Shown here one piece after another: positions 31,322 through 40,286 of a stretch of DNA of 64,000 nt (the stretch's first letter is position 1; every line of letters begins with the position of its first letter). Below the pieces are notes generated by a model. It did no database searches. It was not told the origin of the DNA and saw nothing but the letters and a program-made list of their open reading frames with translations. Both the position numbers and the translations under genes were made by a program. This stretch comes from Emiliania huxleyi CCMP1516 (Eukaryota; Haptophyta; Isochrysidales; Noelaerhabdaceae), in contig NW_005200784.1 of NCBI RefSeq assembly GCF_000372725.1, positions 818,994-882,993 of the forward strand, read 5' to 3'.

Positions 31322-32211
31322 GGGGTCGGCGTCGCCGAGGGAGCGCGACTACAGAGTACAGTGCTGTACAGTGTGATATGAGGAGGCGGCTTGCGGGCTC
31401 TCTTCTCTGTGAGCGAGGGGGAGGCCGGGCGCTCCACAGAGGCCTCCTCTTGAACTCTTCTGAGGTCTGTACTTTTGGCTATGGAACTCAAAAAAGAGCC
31501 GCACAGCGCACTCGGACCGACTCTACTACAACACGAGAGCCACAGGCGACACACACACCTCCCCGAGCTTCTCCGTTCTCGGGCCATCTGCTCTCGAGGG
31601 CTCCGCCGTTTTTGTGAATCGCGAGAGCGTAGTGCGACGGTGTATCAGAGATTGTGTGTTTGTTTCTCTCAGTCGCCTTGTGTATGCGACGGTGGCATAA
31701 GGCGAGTAGGCGACTGTGATTCACCGTCGCAAAACTGCATTCGGTTTGGGTAATAAAAAGAAAAGAAACAAAACAGACAACCCAAGGGAGGGATGGCTGG
31801 GAGGATTTTGTTGTGTAGGAGGACGGCACGCCTTTTAGGTTAAGTAGAAAGGTAACCGCCAGGCTCGGACTGGACACCAACGCGGTATGGGTGGACGCTG
31901 GTGGCTGGACAGATGATGACGGCACGCACGAGCGACACACAGACGCCTTTGGGTAAAAAAGACAGGGAGGCATGACCTGGGCATAAAATTCTTTTCGTGG
32001 AACCTTCAAACCTGAAGGGAGGGATGGGAGGACGGCACGCCGCCACCACACAGGGATTTTAAACGCCTTCCTGGGTAATAAACTAGTCTGGTAATTCTTT
32101 GTGCGACCCTCGTCTTCAAACACCTCATCTTTGTGCGACCCTCGTCTTGGCCGCGAGCCGAGCCGAGCGAGCGAGGGAGACGGAGAGACGGCTTACGAAC
32201 TTAGCAGCTAC
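31322..32211. other. intergenic; contains a degenerate family A repeat (31751-32070)
   Basis: The first 400 bp are the 3' flank of the helicase gene. From 31751 to 32070 two partial family A motifs occur in the same orientation (GGAGGACGGCACGCC at 31818 and 32028), the second followed by GCCACCACACAGGGATTTTA. Confidence 0.7.
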
Positions 32212-32786
32212 ATGCAGAGTAGCGACGCTGCGCTGCTCGCTGCGCGTCGGGCGCGGTTCGCGCGCGAGGCTCGCAACCCGCCGCCTGTGCCCGTCAAAAC
32301 CATGGCGTGGGCTGGCGGCCAAGTGACGACGAGCGACCCGAGCAAGGCCCTCGCCAAGCTTCTCGCTCGAAAGGCCAAAGCGGGCGAAGCTTTGACGGCG
32401 GATCAGCAGCGAGCCCTGCAGGCGCTGACAGCCGGGCCGGCGCTGGCGGACCGAAGCGCCGCGGCTGCGAACCAGCGGGCCGCATCAGTGCATCAGCCTC
32501 GCGTCAAGGTGGAGAAGTTGGGCAGGTCGCAAGAGGCTGCGTCGGCGGAGCAGCAGGCGCGCCGCAGGCGGCTGGAGCGCAAGATTCGCGACTGCGAGGC
32601 GCTAGAGCGGCGGGTGCGCTTGGGCGGAGCTGCCTCCCCCACCTCCCTGGCAACTCCTCAGGCGCGATCGTAAATCTGTAGGCGGCGGCCGGAGAGAAGC
32701 TTGAGATCAACCAGCGCAGCAAACTGGAACGCAAGGCGCAGTGGCAGCGAGAGCTTGCGGACGCGGGCGGGCAGGCGGCCCGCTGA
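32212..32786 (+). CDS. small basic helical protein, PYM/eIF2A C-terminus-like
   Basis: ATG at 32212. Exon 1 carries S-K-A-L-A-K-L-L-A-R-K-A-K-A-G-E-A-L and R-K-I-R-D-C-E-A-L-E-R-R-V; exon 2 (from 32682, after CTGTAG) gives A-G-E-K-L-E-I-N-Q-R-S-K-L-E-R-K and ends R-E-L-A-D. The pattern L-R-x-I-x-x-L-E-x-x-x-x-x-G-E-x-L-x-x-x-Q-x-x-K-L is shared by the C-terminal helices of eIF2A and PYM, both ribosome-associated. At about 170 residues it lacks the eIF2A beta-propeller. The exon 1 end is uncertain (near 32623-32631), where an imperfect copy of the exon 2 start occurs. The translation-related role is inference from this motif only. Confidence 0.45.
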
Positions 32787-33116
32787 GTGGTGCGAGGGCC
32801 ATGGGCAGCGAGCCAAAGCGAGCAGAATACCACGCTCGTGAGTCAAGATGTGTCGGTGTACTGGTCGCTCGTACTTACTTTTTGGGTGATGCTCCGATAA
32901 ACCCTCCGGATCTTCGACTAACGTCGGAAATTTCTTTTTCAAAGTGCAAGGTGTGAATAAGAGGTTTATGATAGGGTTACATCCCGCACCCCCGCGTGCC
33001 ATCTGCCAACTGCCATGATAGGGTTACATCATGGGACATGGCCTGGCGCCCGACCCGCACCCCCGCGCAGAGACCTCGGTGCGAACCCCTCCGCGAAACC
33101 GACTTGGACGGGGTAT
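32787..33116. other. intergenic DNA
   Basis: AT-richer flank of the small gene; nothing else recognised. Confidence 0.5.
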
Positions 33117-33640
33117 GGGGGTTGTGCGCCGGGCCCTCCTGCTCGGCTCCCCGCAGCCAGTAGACAAGTCTTGTCATCAACAGAGTAGAAGGATCTGACC
33201 TCGGGGCCGATGTGACCAAGCGCTGGTAGCGTGGTTTAACCTCACACCCATTGGTCTCACAGTGTGCCGGCAGTCGCCGAGCAGTGTCGCTCACACAAGC
33301 CGCAGCACAAGTGACTGAGGGCCAGTGAGGGCGAGCCCATCGCTGTGACAGCTGTGGCAGCCGCACAGTAGGCTGTGTCAACTGTGCAGAGTGTGTGAGC
33401 AGCAGAGGAGCTGCTCTCCAGGCTTCTGTCGCAAAGAGCTGCATGCCACCGAAAGCGCTGTCGAGGTTCGCCGAGCGCGGCGCAGGTTGGAGGACACCGT
33501 CACTGACGAGCGCGTTGGACTTTTCACTCCGGACAAAGACGGCTACACGCACACGAGCCGCGGTCGTGTAGCCGTCTTAGCGGCGAGGCGCGGGACCATC
33601 TGTGGCGAAGTGGGTCGTGTCCTTCAATTTCCGTCAACCC
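33117..33640. repeat. family B repeat, copy 1, with conserved hairpin
   Basis: About 520 bp closely matching 51458-51990 in the same orientation. It includes a 14-bp perfect stem, 33536-33549 with 33565-33578, and a 15-nt loop. Neither strand has a convincing conserved protein. The repeat could be a non-autonomous transposon or a structured RNA gene. Confidence 0.85.
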
Positions 33641-33771
33641 AGCATCCACACCCTTTACTTTTGGGGGGCGCGCCGCCAGGCGCGTTCCCACTTTTGTATC
33701 ACAGTTGCTCCCATGGTTGCTCCCCGCCGCCAGAGACAGGTCAGCCCTCTCCACCACCCTCGCCCACGGGG

Positions 33772-33795
33772 ATCTACTAGATGGATCTAGTAGAT
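33772..33795. repeat. 11-bp palindrome with 2-nt spacer
   Basis: ATCTACTAGAT-GG-ATCTAGTAGAT, followed by another GATCTAC. Confidence 0.8.
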
Positions 33796-33889
33796 GATCT
33801 ACAAAATGCTGTCTTGGTCCGACCTCGGCGCGGGGGGCACCGCGCCTCGCGCTGCGCTCGAGCCCTGGTCTGGACGATTTTTTGCGCTA

Positions 33890-34140
33890 TCTCCCCGTAT
33901 CTCCCTCGATCTCCGCGTATTCCCCTCTATCTCCCCGTATCTCCCCGCATTTGCCCGTATCTGCCCCCGTATCTGCCCGGTATCTCTGCCCGTATCTGCC
34001 CGTATCTCGACCCGTATTCCCCCGGAATTTCCCCCCGGTCTCTCTCTCTCCCCGTATCTCGTATCTCCCGGTATATCTCCCGGTATCTCCCAGTATCCCG
34101 CAGTATCCCGCGGTATCCCGCGGTATCCCGCCATATCTCG
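33890..34140. repeat. pyrimidine-rich 9-11-bp tandem repeat (CTCCCCGTAT)
   Basis: About 25 degenerate units on the plus strand (TATCTCCCG, TATCTGCCC, CCCGTATCTC). This is the same style as the intronic minisatellites, but no flanking exons were identified, so its host gene is unknown. The stretch from 34141 to 34364 shows no gene. Confidence 0.9.
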
Positions 34141-34364
34141 CCGCGGATACCGTTAAAAAAATCGTCCCGAGACCAGAGGGATCGCTCGGGGCACCGGGCA
34201 CCGCGCATACAAAATGCGCCTGGGGGCGGGTGGACCCTCTCACTGGGGGCTCACAGATCACAGATCACTAGGGACATGGACATGGTCATGGAGCCTCCAT
34301 ATGCACACCCCGATTTGTACATGTGTATCATTGTAATCATGCCCACGACCCAACAGCCTCCTCG

Positions 34365-37114
34365 TCAAGTATTGCTTGCCGCCACGCACGCCTCTTCCGC
34401 CCGTACCCTCCTCGTGTTCGCCTCCCCGGTGCGTGCCACAGCTGAAGCGAGGGCCGCCTCGAGCCGTTGAATCTCGGCCACCGATGCTGACATGTCGAAC
34501 AGCATGCAGCTGTCCTGCGCGGTGCGCACCCGCTCCTGCAGTTCGTCTCTCGCCGCGACAAACGCACCATGCTCCCGCTCCCGTTCGGCCCGCGCCTCTG
34601 CCAACCTCTCCTCGGCCGCGGCTCGATGCGCCATCTGCGCCGCCATCTGCTTCGACCTTCGGGTCGCGCTGGGCTCCGCCTTCGAGCGCGTCACCCGCAC
34701 CTCCTCTAGCACGCAGGCGACACGCTGCTCGAGCACAGCCCGCTGCTCGGCCAAGGCGGCGAGCTCCGCAGTTGCGACGGCCAGTGCGGGCTCCGCCGGA
34801 GCGAGAGCGGCAATCGCACGCTCCGTCTCGTTGGGCGGCGTAACGCGAGCCCCGCTCGCTTTACCGAGATCCTACGCCGGCCAGCAATGTGGTTGCTGGG
34901 TACGAATGCGCGGCTGTGAGAAAGGGGAGCTGCGGGAGGCGCGCGCCCTGATTTCTCTGAGGGTGCCAAACGAGAGGGAATTGCCTCCGGCATGCAGCGT
35001 TAATTCTCGCGCCTCTGCTCCGGGGCAGCCAACGGACCGACGCAGCTCTCTGAGTAGGCTATGGCCGCCGTCGGCGGAGATGTTGTTTTGCTCGAGGCAC
35101 AGCGTCCGCAATGAGCAATTGTCCTGCAGCGCTCTCACCAGCGCAACGGCGCCCTCGTCCGCCACCGCGGCGTGGTTGAGGTCTAGCGTACGTAAGCTTG
35201 CGTGCACCGCGAGGGCGACGGCCAGGGCATTGGCGCCAGGGTCGCCGATCGGATTGTGGGGCAGATGCAACGCACGCAGCGAATCTGTGGAGTAGAGTGC
35301 TGACGCGAGCGCTGCGGCGCCGCGGTCGCCGATGGAGGCGCAGCCGAGCGACAGCTTGGCGATGGAGGAGGCTGGGAGGCCGCGTGCAAAGGCAGCGGCG
35401 CCCTCGTCACCCAAGGGATTCCCGCTCAGATCGATCGCCCGCAGCACACACTCTCGATGACTCACCGTGCGGCCAATCGCGACGGCGCCAGCCGGGCCGC
35501 ACCCGACACCACGCAGTGAGAGCGAGCCGAGCCGGGCGGGGCGAGGCACGGCTGCCCCCCTCGCGGATTGCACGTCCGCGGTGGACAAGGTCCGCACCGC
35601 AAGCGGCGGCCGTGCCAGCCTCGGGCTGTTGCCGGCCGTGGGCGGCCGGAGCACCCCCCTCGTTGTTGGCCGTGCCGCCGCCGATCTCGCGCGTCGCGGG
35701 ATTGGCGAGATGCTGGGCGAGCCGCAGACGGAAGGCGTCTCTGCGCTCGAGAGCGCGGCGTCGAGGCGCGCCTCCCTCACTCTGATCCGACCGGAGCGAC
35801 TGGCAAGCGACCTCAGCAGCAGGTCTCGTTCACGCGCCCTCATCACGGATGCGGTTTTCGGCCGGTGCCGGTCTTCAGCCAGCGTGTCGGCGGCGGCCGT
35901 CAGCATCCCCGAGAGCCGCCGTTGGGCCGAGCTTCGTGGGACGTCCGGCTTGCGGAGGGCCGCGGTCCTCTCCGCCCTGGCCGCCGCCCGGGCCGCCGCC
36001 CGGGCCGCCGCCCGGGCCGCCGCCGCCTCCGCCGCCGCCTCTGCTGCAGCCGTCGGGCTGAGGATGGCCGCCACCTGCTGGCAGCCCGCATCGCCGAGAG
36101 AATTCTCAGAGATGTCGAGGCTGGTGAGAGAGTCAGCATAGGAGAGAGCTCCGAGCAGTGGCGCGAGGCGGTCGAGGTCATACTTGTTGCACGCCTGTGT
36201 GTTGATCAAGATGGGCACGTGTGTGTGCGAGCGTGAGGGCGAGGAAGTGTGAGGCGGAGCAGCGAGGCACCAAGCTGAGGCTCGCTAGAGCCTTGCAGCC
36301 GCCGTCGGCGGCTTCACCGCCTCCAATTAGCACGGCGAGTGCGGAGACTGCGGCATCGGCGTCCGGCGACTCGCCGAGTGCGTTGTGCGAGAGATCAAGC
36401 ACCTCGAGTGCGGTGCATCTGCGCGAGCCGTGGGGGCATGAGAGGGTGTGGTTTCGTCCTGGTCTTTTGCGGTGGATCGGAGAGGAGGTGGGTGCACGGG
36501 ACGGGCAGCACGCCGTTCGGCGAGCGTCTCGAGGAGACCGGCGATGGCCCGCAGCTGGTTTGCCCCTGATAGCTCCGCCTCGCTGCCGATCTTTGCGTCG
36601 GACGGCACCCCGCCCAACTCGAGGCTGGTGAGGAGTTGGGCTCCGTCTCGTGAGGCGAGGAGCGCGCGAGAGAGCGCCGGCGCGAAGGCTGCGTGCGGGA
36701 GAGGGCGAGTGAGCGGTGTGTTCGACAAACACGGCGGTCTACGTCTACTTGCAGACCGCTTCGGAGGCCGCAAGCGCCGAGCCGGACGGAGGTGATCTGT
36801 CCAGAGCCGAGGAGCGGCAGCAACGCCGCCGCGCCCGAATCTCCCAGCGAGGGATTGTTGAAGAGGTCGAGACCGCCGAAACCACTGCCGCACAGCGCAC
36901 GCGCAATCGCCTTGCCGGACCGAGGCCCAAGCTGGAGCCCCCGCAGCCGCAGGGTCCTCCCCGCAGCCTTTTCCGTCCCCGCCGCCTGCTTGACAACCGC
37001 TGCGAGGAAGAGATTCAGGCCGTGGCGAGTCGGAGCTAGCCCGGAGTCGCCGCACCGATACGCGTACAACTCGCGGGCCAGTGCCTCGCGCGCTGCCTGG
37101 AGCTCAGCGTCCAT
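34365..37114 (-). CDS. RNase-inhibitor-type LRR protein with C-terminal coiled coil
   Basis: Start taken at the ATG at 37114. The open frame continues to 37258, so a 5' exon is possible. Exon 1 has L-R-L-R-G-L-Q-L-G-P-R-S-G-K-A-I and an LRR G-L-D-L-F-N-N-P-S-L-G-D-S-G. Later exons near 36560-36700 and 36210-36425 add L-T-S-L-E-L-G-G and LEVLDLSHNALGES. The long exon 34872-36200 has LTSLDISENSLGDAGCQQV, an Ala/Arg-rich disordered linker of about 150 residues, then five more LRRs (LRAIDLSGNPLGDEGAAAF and others). Downstream, 34365-34840 encodes a Glu/Arg/Ala coiled coil. An in-frame stop at 34872-34874 separates the LRR exon from the coiled coil, so an intron or two genes must be assumed. Likely a scaffold; no enzymatic motif. 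Confidence 0.55.
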
Positions 37115-37394
37115 GCAGGAGTGGCATAAGCCGGACGGTAGGGCCGTTACGCCGGGGGGGGGGGGGGGGGCAGGCAGTTTGAGCTGTTCCCACAGCTGGC
37201 TGGAAGTAGCTAGCGCACCAAACCTGGGAACTAGCCGGGGCAGTCGGAGAAGGGGCAACTAACTCCGTGCACTGTTGACGGTCGGCCGTCAGAAAAACAC
37301 GCCTGCGTGGATCGCGTCACACCAATCCTCGCTGCGTGTTTGTGGCAGGACGAGTGGCAAATGCTTTTCCCTGCCAGTGCGCGCCAGTCAGTCC

Positions 37395-37529
37395 CGTGCC
37401 TAAAGAAAGAAAGAAAGACAACAGACAGGCCAGGGAGGGATGGGAGGACGGCACACGCCGCCACCACACAGGGATTTTAAGGAGAGGAGTGTGATGCTAG
37501 CCGTCGCCCACCCTTGTGGGCGTCTGCCT
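37395..37529 (+). repeat. family A repeat, copy interrupted by a 270-bp TIR element
   Basis: Begins with an AGAAAGAAAGAAAG tract, then GGGAGGGATGGGAGGACGGC and the CCACCACACAGGGATTTTAA signature. It continues after the insertion at 37808 (CTTCCTATCTCTCTTCGCAG). Confidence 0.85.
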
Positions 37530-37799
37530 GAAGGCCCCCGCACGGGGGGGCCCGGCCGACGTCATGCGCGTGCGATCTCAGACTCAGTGCCCCAGCACGC
37601 AAATTTTCTCTCTCTGCGCGTCTGCGGGACTACCGCCCCGCACCCCGCCCGGGATTAATTCACACCTCTCAACAGCTGTTCACACCTGGAAAACTCATCG
37701 GATTTGGGCCACTTGCCTGGGCGACCCCGGACCCCGCTGGCGGACGCGCATGTGGCATGAGGCATGACGTCGGCCGGGACCCCCCGTGCGGGGGCCTTC
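37530..37799. mobile_element. 270-bp non-autonomous DNA transposon (TIRs about 45 bp, 8-bp target duplication)
   Basis: The left end GAAGGCCCCCGCACGGGG and right end CCCCGTGCGGGGGCCTTC are inverted copies extending to about 45 bp. The element is flanked by GTCTGCCT at 37522-37529 and 37800-37807. The empty site survives in a second family A copy (GCGTCTGCCTCTTCC at 37930). An 8-bp duplication suits hAT-like and some other cut-and-paste families. There is no internal gene. Confidence 0.88.
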
Positions 37800-37847
37800 G
37801 TCTGCCTCTTCCTATCTCTCTTCGCAGTCCCCCGCCGATTCTCGCGG

Positions 37848-38002
37848 GATGGGAGGACGGCACGCCGCCACCACACAGGGATTTTACGGAGAGGAGTGTG
37901 GTGCTAGCCGTCGCCCACCCTAACCCTTGGGCGTCTGCCTCTTCCTATCTCTCTTCTCAGTGGTCCCTCACCGATTCTCGCTGCAACCTTCCTGTCGCCT
38001 AG
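37848..38002 (+). repeat. family A repeat, second uninterrupted copy
   Basis: Runs from GGGATGGGAGGACGGCACGC to the CGATTCTCGCTGCAACCTTC tail. A further partial start (GAAAGAAAGAAAACAG) follows at about 38033, and the rest to 38253 is unannotated flank of the hydrolase-like gene. Confidence 0.85.
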
Positions 38003-38253
38003 CCTTGCGCGAGAACCGTGCTCAAATTCTTTTGAAAGAAAGAAAACAGAGAACAGAGAAAGCCAAACGAGGGATGGGGGAGGAGGACAGGGTCAATTTG
38101 ACTTCGAGAGTGGGGACGCCAAGAATTCTTTCGAATTGTGTGCGGGAGCCGCGTTCGGGTGTGTACTCTCGGCTAGCCTCGCAAAAGGGAATTCTCGCGC
38201 GCCCGTGTCCGGCGTCGGAGTGCGGAGGCCAGAGAGGTGGTGCGCCAGAATAC

Positions 38254-39318
38254 ATGGTGCGGTTGTCGGCCCTCGTGCCGCTCCTCCTCCGATCCGCGCC
38301 GCCTCACTGCTGTCGCGTGTCCCCACGCTGGCTCCGATCCGCGCCTCCGCGCAGCTCCGCGGGCGCACCGCCGCCGCCTCTGGAGCCTTTGGACCCGGTG
38401 GCGGCAGATATGCAGGGCGGTGCGCTCGCGCCGCCGCCGCCGCCCGACCCGGCCCTCACGGCGGACGTGTGGCTGCAGCGCGAGACCGTGCGGTACGGCG
38501 GTGCGGCGAGCGACGCGGCCTACCTCACCTCTTACGCGCCCTTCACAGTGGACGGCAACCACACGCGGGCGGTGCTCTTGCTCGCGGCGGGGCGAGGGCT
38601 GGCGGCGCCGGCGGCGGAGCCGGACGAGCAGACGCTGCGCTCGCTCGCCGACCGGATCGCGCTCAGCTGCGAGTGCGTCGTGCTCCTGCCTCGCCTTTCG
38701 GGCGGAACGGCGCGCTGGCAGCACGGCCGGCTGCTCTCCGAGGCGGACGCCGCGGCTCGGTACCTCAACGCGGCGCACGGCGCACAGGCGCTCGGCGTGG
38801 TGGCGCTCGGCGAGGCCGGCTGCGTCGCCGCCGAGTTGCACGCGCAGGGCGCGCTCGAGTCACACGCGCTCGACGCCGCTCCCCGGCGCCGCTCCCGCTC
38901 CGCCTCTCTCCTGTGACCGGCCGCTCCCTTCTTGACTTCAGGCGCTTGTCACGCTCGTGCCTCCGCGCGTGCCGCACGAGGCGCTGCGGGCGCTCGACGC
39001 GCCGCTGCTCTGCGTGCTCGGCGAGGCGGCGGGGCAGGCGAGCAGAGCGAGCCGGTGGGCGCACGCGAGAAGAGCCCTGCGCCGCGGTCCGAGGCGCAAC
39101 GCTGTGAACAGGCGAGCGAGATGGCGGAGGCGCTCGCCCTCAACCCGCGGCTGCGGGGCGAGTACTTCGTGCGCCACTTTGCCGGCTGCCGGCAGGACTT
39201 CCTGCTCGCGCCCGGCAGCGAGCGCGAGGCCGAGGCGGCCGACCAGGCCGTCTCGCTCGCGCTCGCCTTTCTCGACCGCCACGTGCCAGAGGGCGTCGCC
39301 GCCGGCGTTCCCAGGTAA
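38254..39318 (+). CDS. dienelactone-hydrolase-like protein, probably without nucleophile
   Basis: ATG at 38254, with an Arg/Ser-rich N-terminus that could be an organelle presequence. The fold follows the DLH family: R-A-V-L-L-L-A-A-G-R-G, L-A-D-R-I-A-L, C-E-C-V-V-L-L-P-R-L, then GVVALGEAGCVAAELHAQG at the nucleophile elbow. After introns come VTLVPPRVPHEALRALDAP, P-L-L-C-V-L-G-E and YFVRHFAGCRQDFLL with the C-terminal His region, then A-L-A-F-L-D-R-H. In active DLHs the elbow is G-x-C-x-G-G; here the aligned residue is Gly, so catalysis is doubtful. Introns are near 38890-38941 and 39042-39108; around the second, GGCGAGC is repeated. Ends at 39316-39318. A family A repeat lies just downstream. 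Confidence 0.6.
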
Positions 39319-39379
39319 CGGCTAGCCGGGGTCGGTGTGCGGCTGAGCGCTGAGGGCGGGGGCCGCCGCGGGGTGGTAA

Positions 39380-39495
39380 GATAGAAAGAAAGAAAACAAC
39401 CCGGCATAGTCCAGAGTGCAGTCTGCAGAGATGGGAGGACGGCACGCCGCCACACCCCTGACCCCACACGCGCACAGGCAGAGGGGATTTTAACT
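39380..39495 (+). repeat. family A repeat, partial
   Basis: AGAAAGAAAGAAAACAAC, then GATGGGAGGACGGCACGCCG and, after an insertion of about 30 bp, GGGGATTTTAA. The surrounding 39319-39712 otherwise holds no gene. Confidence 0.8.
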
Positions 39496-39712
39496 GTGCC
39501 TAGTTTTAGAGCAGCGTTGGTTGTACAAGGCAGAGAAAATTCTTTTCTCTCGATGTGCCTGGTAGTCCATTGGGAAGTATTTCTTTTCTCTTTGTCTGCG
39601 CATCGAAGAAAGTTCCTCATTCCAGGCCTAGCCGTGCGCGCATCGGCATCGCACCCACTGCTGGCTCTTCCCACCGTTGGAGGATAACAGCGCGTGCGTA
39701 TCTGCATCCGCG

Positions 39713-40042
39713 ATGACGCCGTGCTCCGCGATGCCGAGCGTCTCACCGTCCAGCAGCGAGGACATCGAGATGACTGACGCTGAGGCAACTTCGGTACACG
39801 CCACCAGCACGCCGCAGCCATCGCCAGCCAACAGGAGCGGAATGCGGAGGAGCGTCAGCTTCAAGCAGTTCCCTCTCACAGAGGTGGTTCATCGCGTGCC
39901 CAGCTCGTGCGACTTGTCAGAGTACGAGAAGCAATGCGGGTGGTATAACCAGAGTGATTACCAGCTGTTTGCGCAGCAAGAGTTGGAGCGGCGGCGCAGC
40001 AACGGCATCTCGAGCACGAGCGCTCTCTTGCCCGACTCGTGA
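39713..40042 (+). CDS. small protein with PP1-docking-like RVxF motif
   Basis: A 109-codon frame from the ATG at 39713 (open upstream to 39677 without ATG). The N-terminal half is Ser/Thr/Pro-rich and acidic. The middle is M-R-R-S-V-S-F-K-Q-F-P-L-T-E-V-V-H-R, followed by a helix W-Y-N-Q-S-D-Y-Q-L-F-A-Q-Q-E. R-S-V-S-F fits the [KR]x(V/I)xF consensus by which regulatory subunits dock on protein phosphatase 1, and R-R-S-V-S is also a basophilic kinase site, which would allow a switch. Not a recognised family. It stands alone between a family A repeat and the PPR gene on the other strand. Confidence 0.45.
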   Translation: MTPCSAMPSVSPSSSEDIEMTDAEATSVHATSTPQPSPANRSGMRRSVSFKQFPLTEVVHRVPSSCDLSEYEKQCGWYNQSDYQLFAQQELERRRSNGISSTSALLPDS

Positions 40043-40286
40043 GTCGATGGTGCGGGAGGATGCTTGCGTATGTGGGGTGTGTATCAGTCAGGATGGGGGC
40101 TCAGATCACCACCGGTCCGCTCGTCACCGACACCGTCCGAGACCTCTGTGCCTCGATGGCGCGGTCGGCCTCTGTGCGGTGTGCGCGGTTCCGCTTGTCT
40201 TGTGGCCCCCTTTTGTGTGTGTCGGTGTGCCATGCGCCGATGGTCGGCCTCATGTACATGTATTCGCGGTAAATATCGCCCACTCG
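40043..40286. other. intergenic (3' to 3')
   Basis: Space between the small RVxF gene and the end of the PPR gene; nothing recognised. Confidence 0.5.

Noticed and set aside
29875-31617. Open frames of more than 550 codons on both strands
   Set aside because: They overlap the helicase 3' exons, whose conserved motifs lie in another frame; high GC content makes stop codons rare.
33565-33582. Helitron 3' end (hairpin followed by CTTAG)
   Set aside because: Family B sequence continues conserved past the hairpin in both copies, so the hairpin is internal.
37917-37926. Telomere-like CCCTAACCC
   Set aside because: A single unit inside family A, also present at 49787; not an array.
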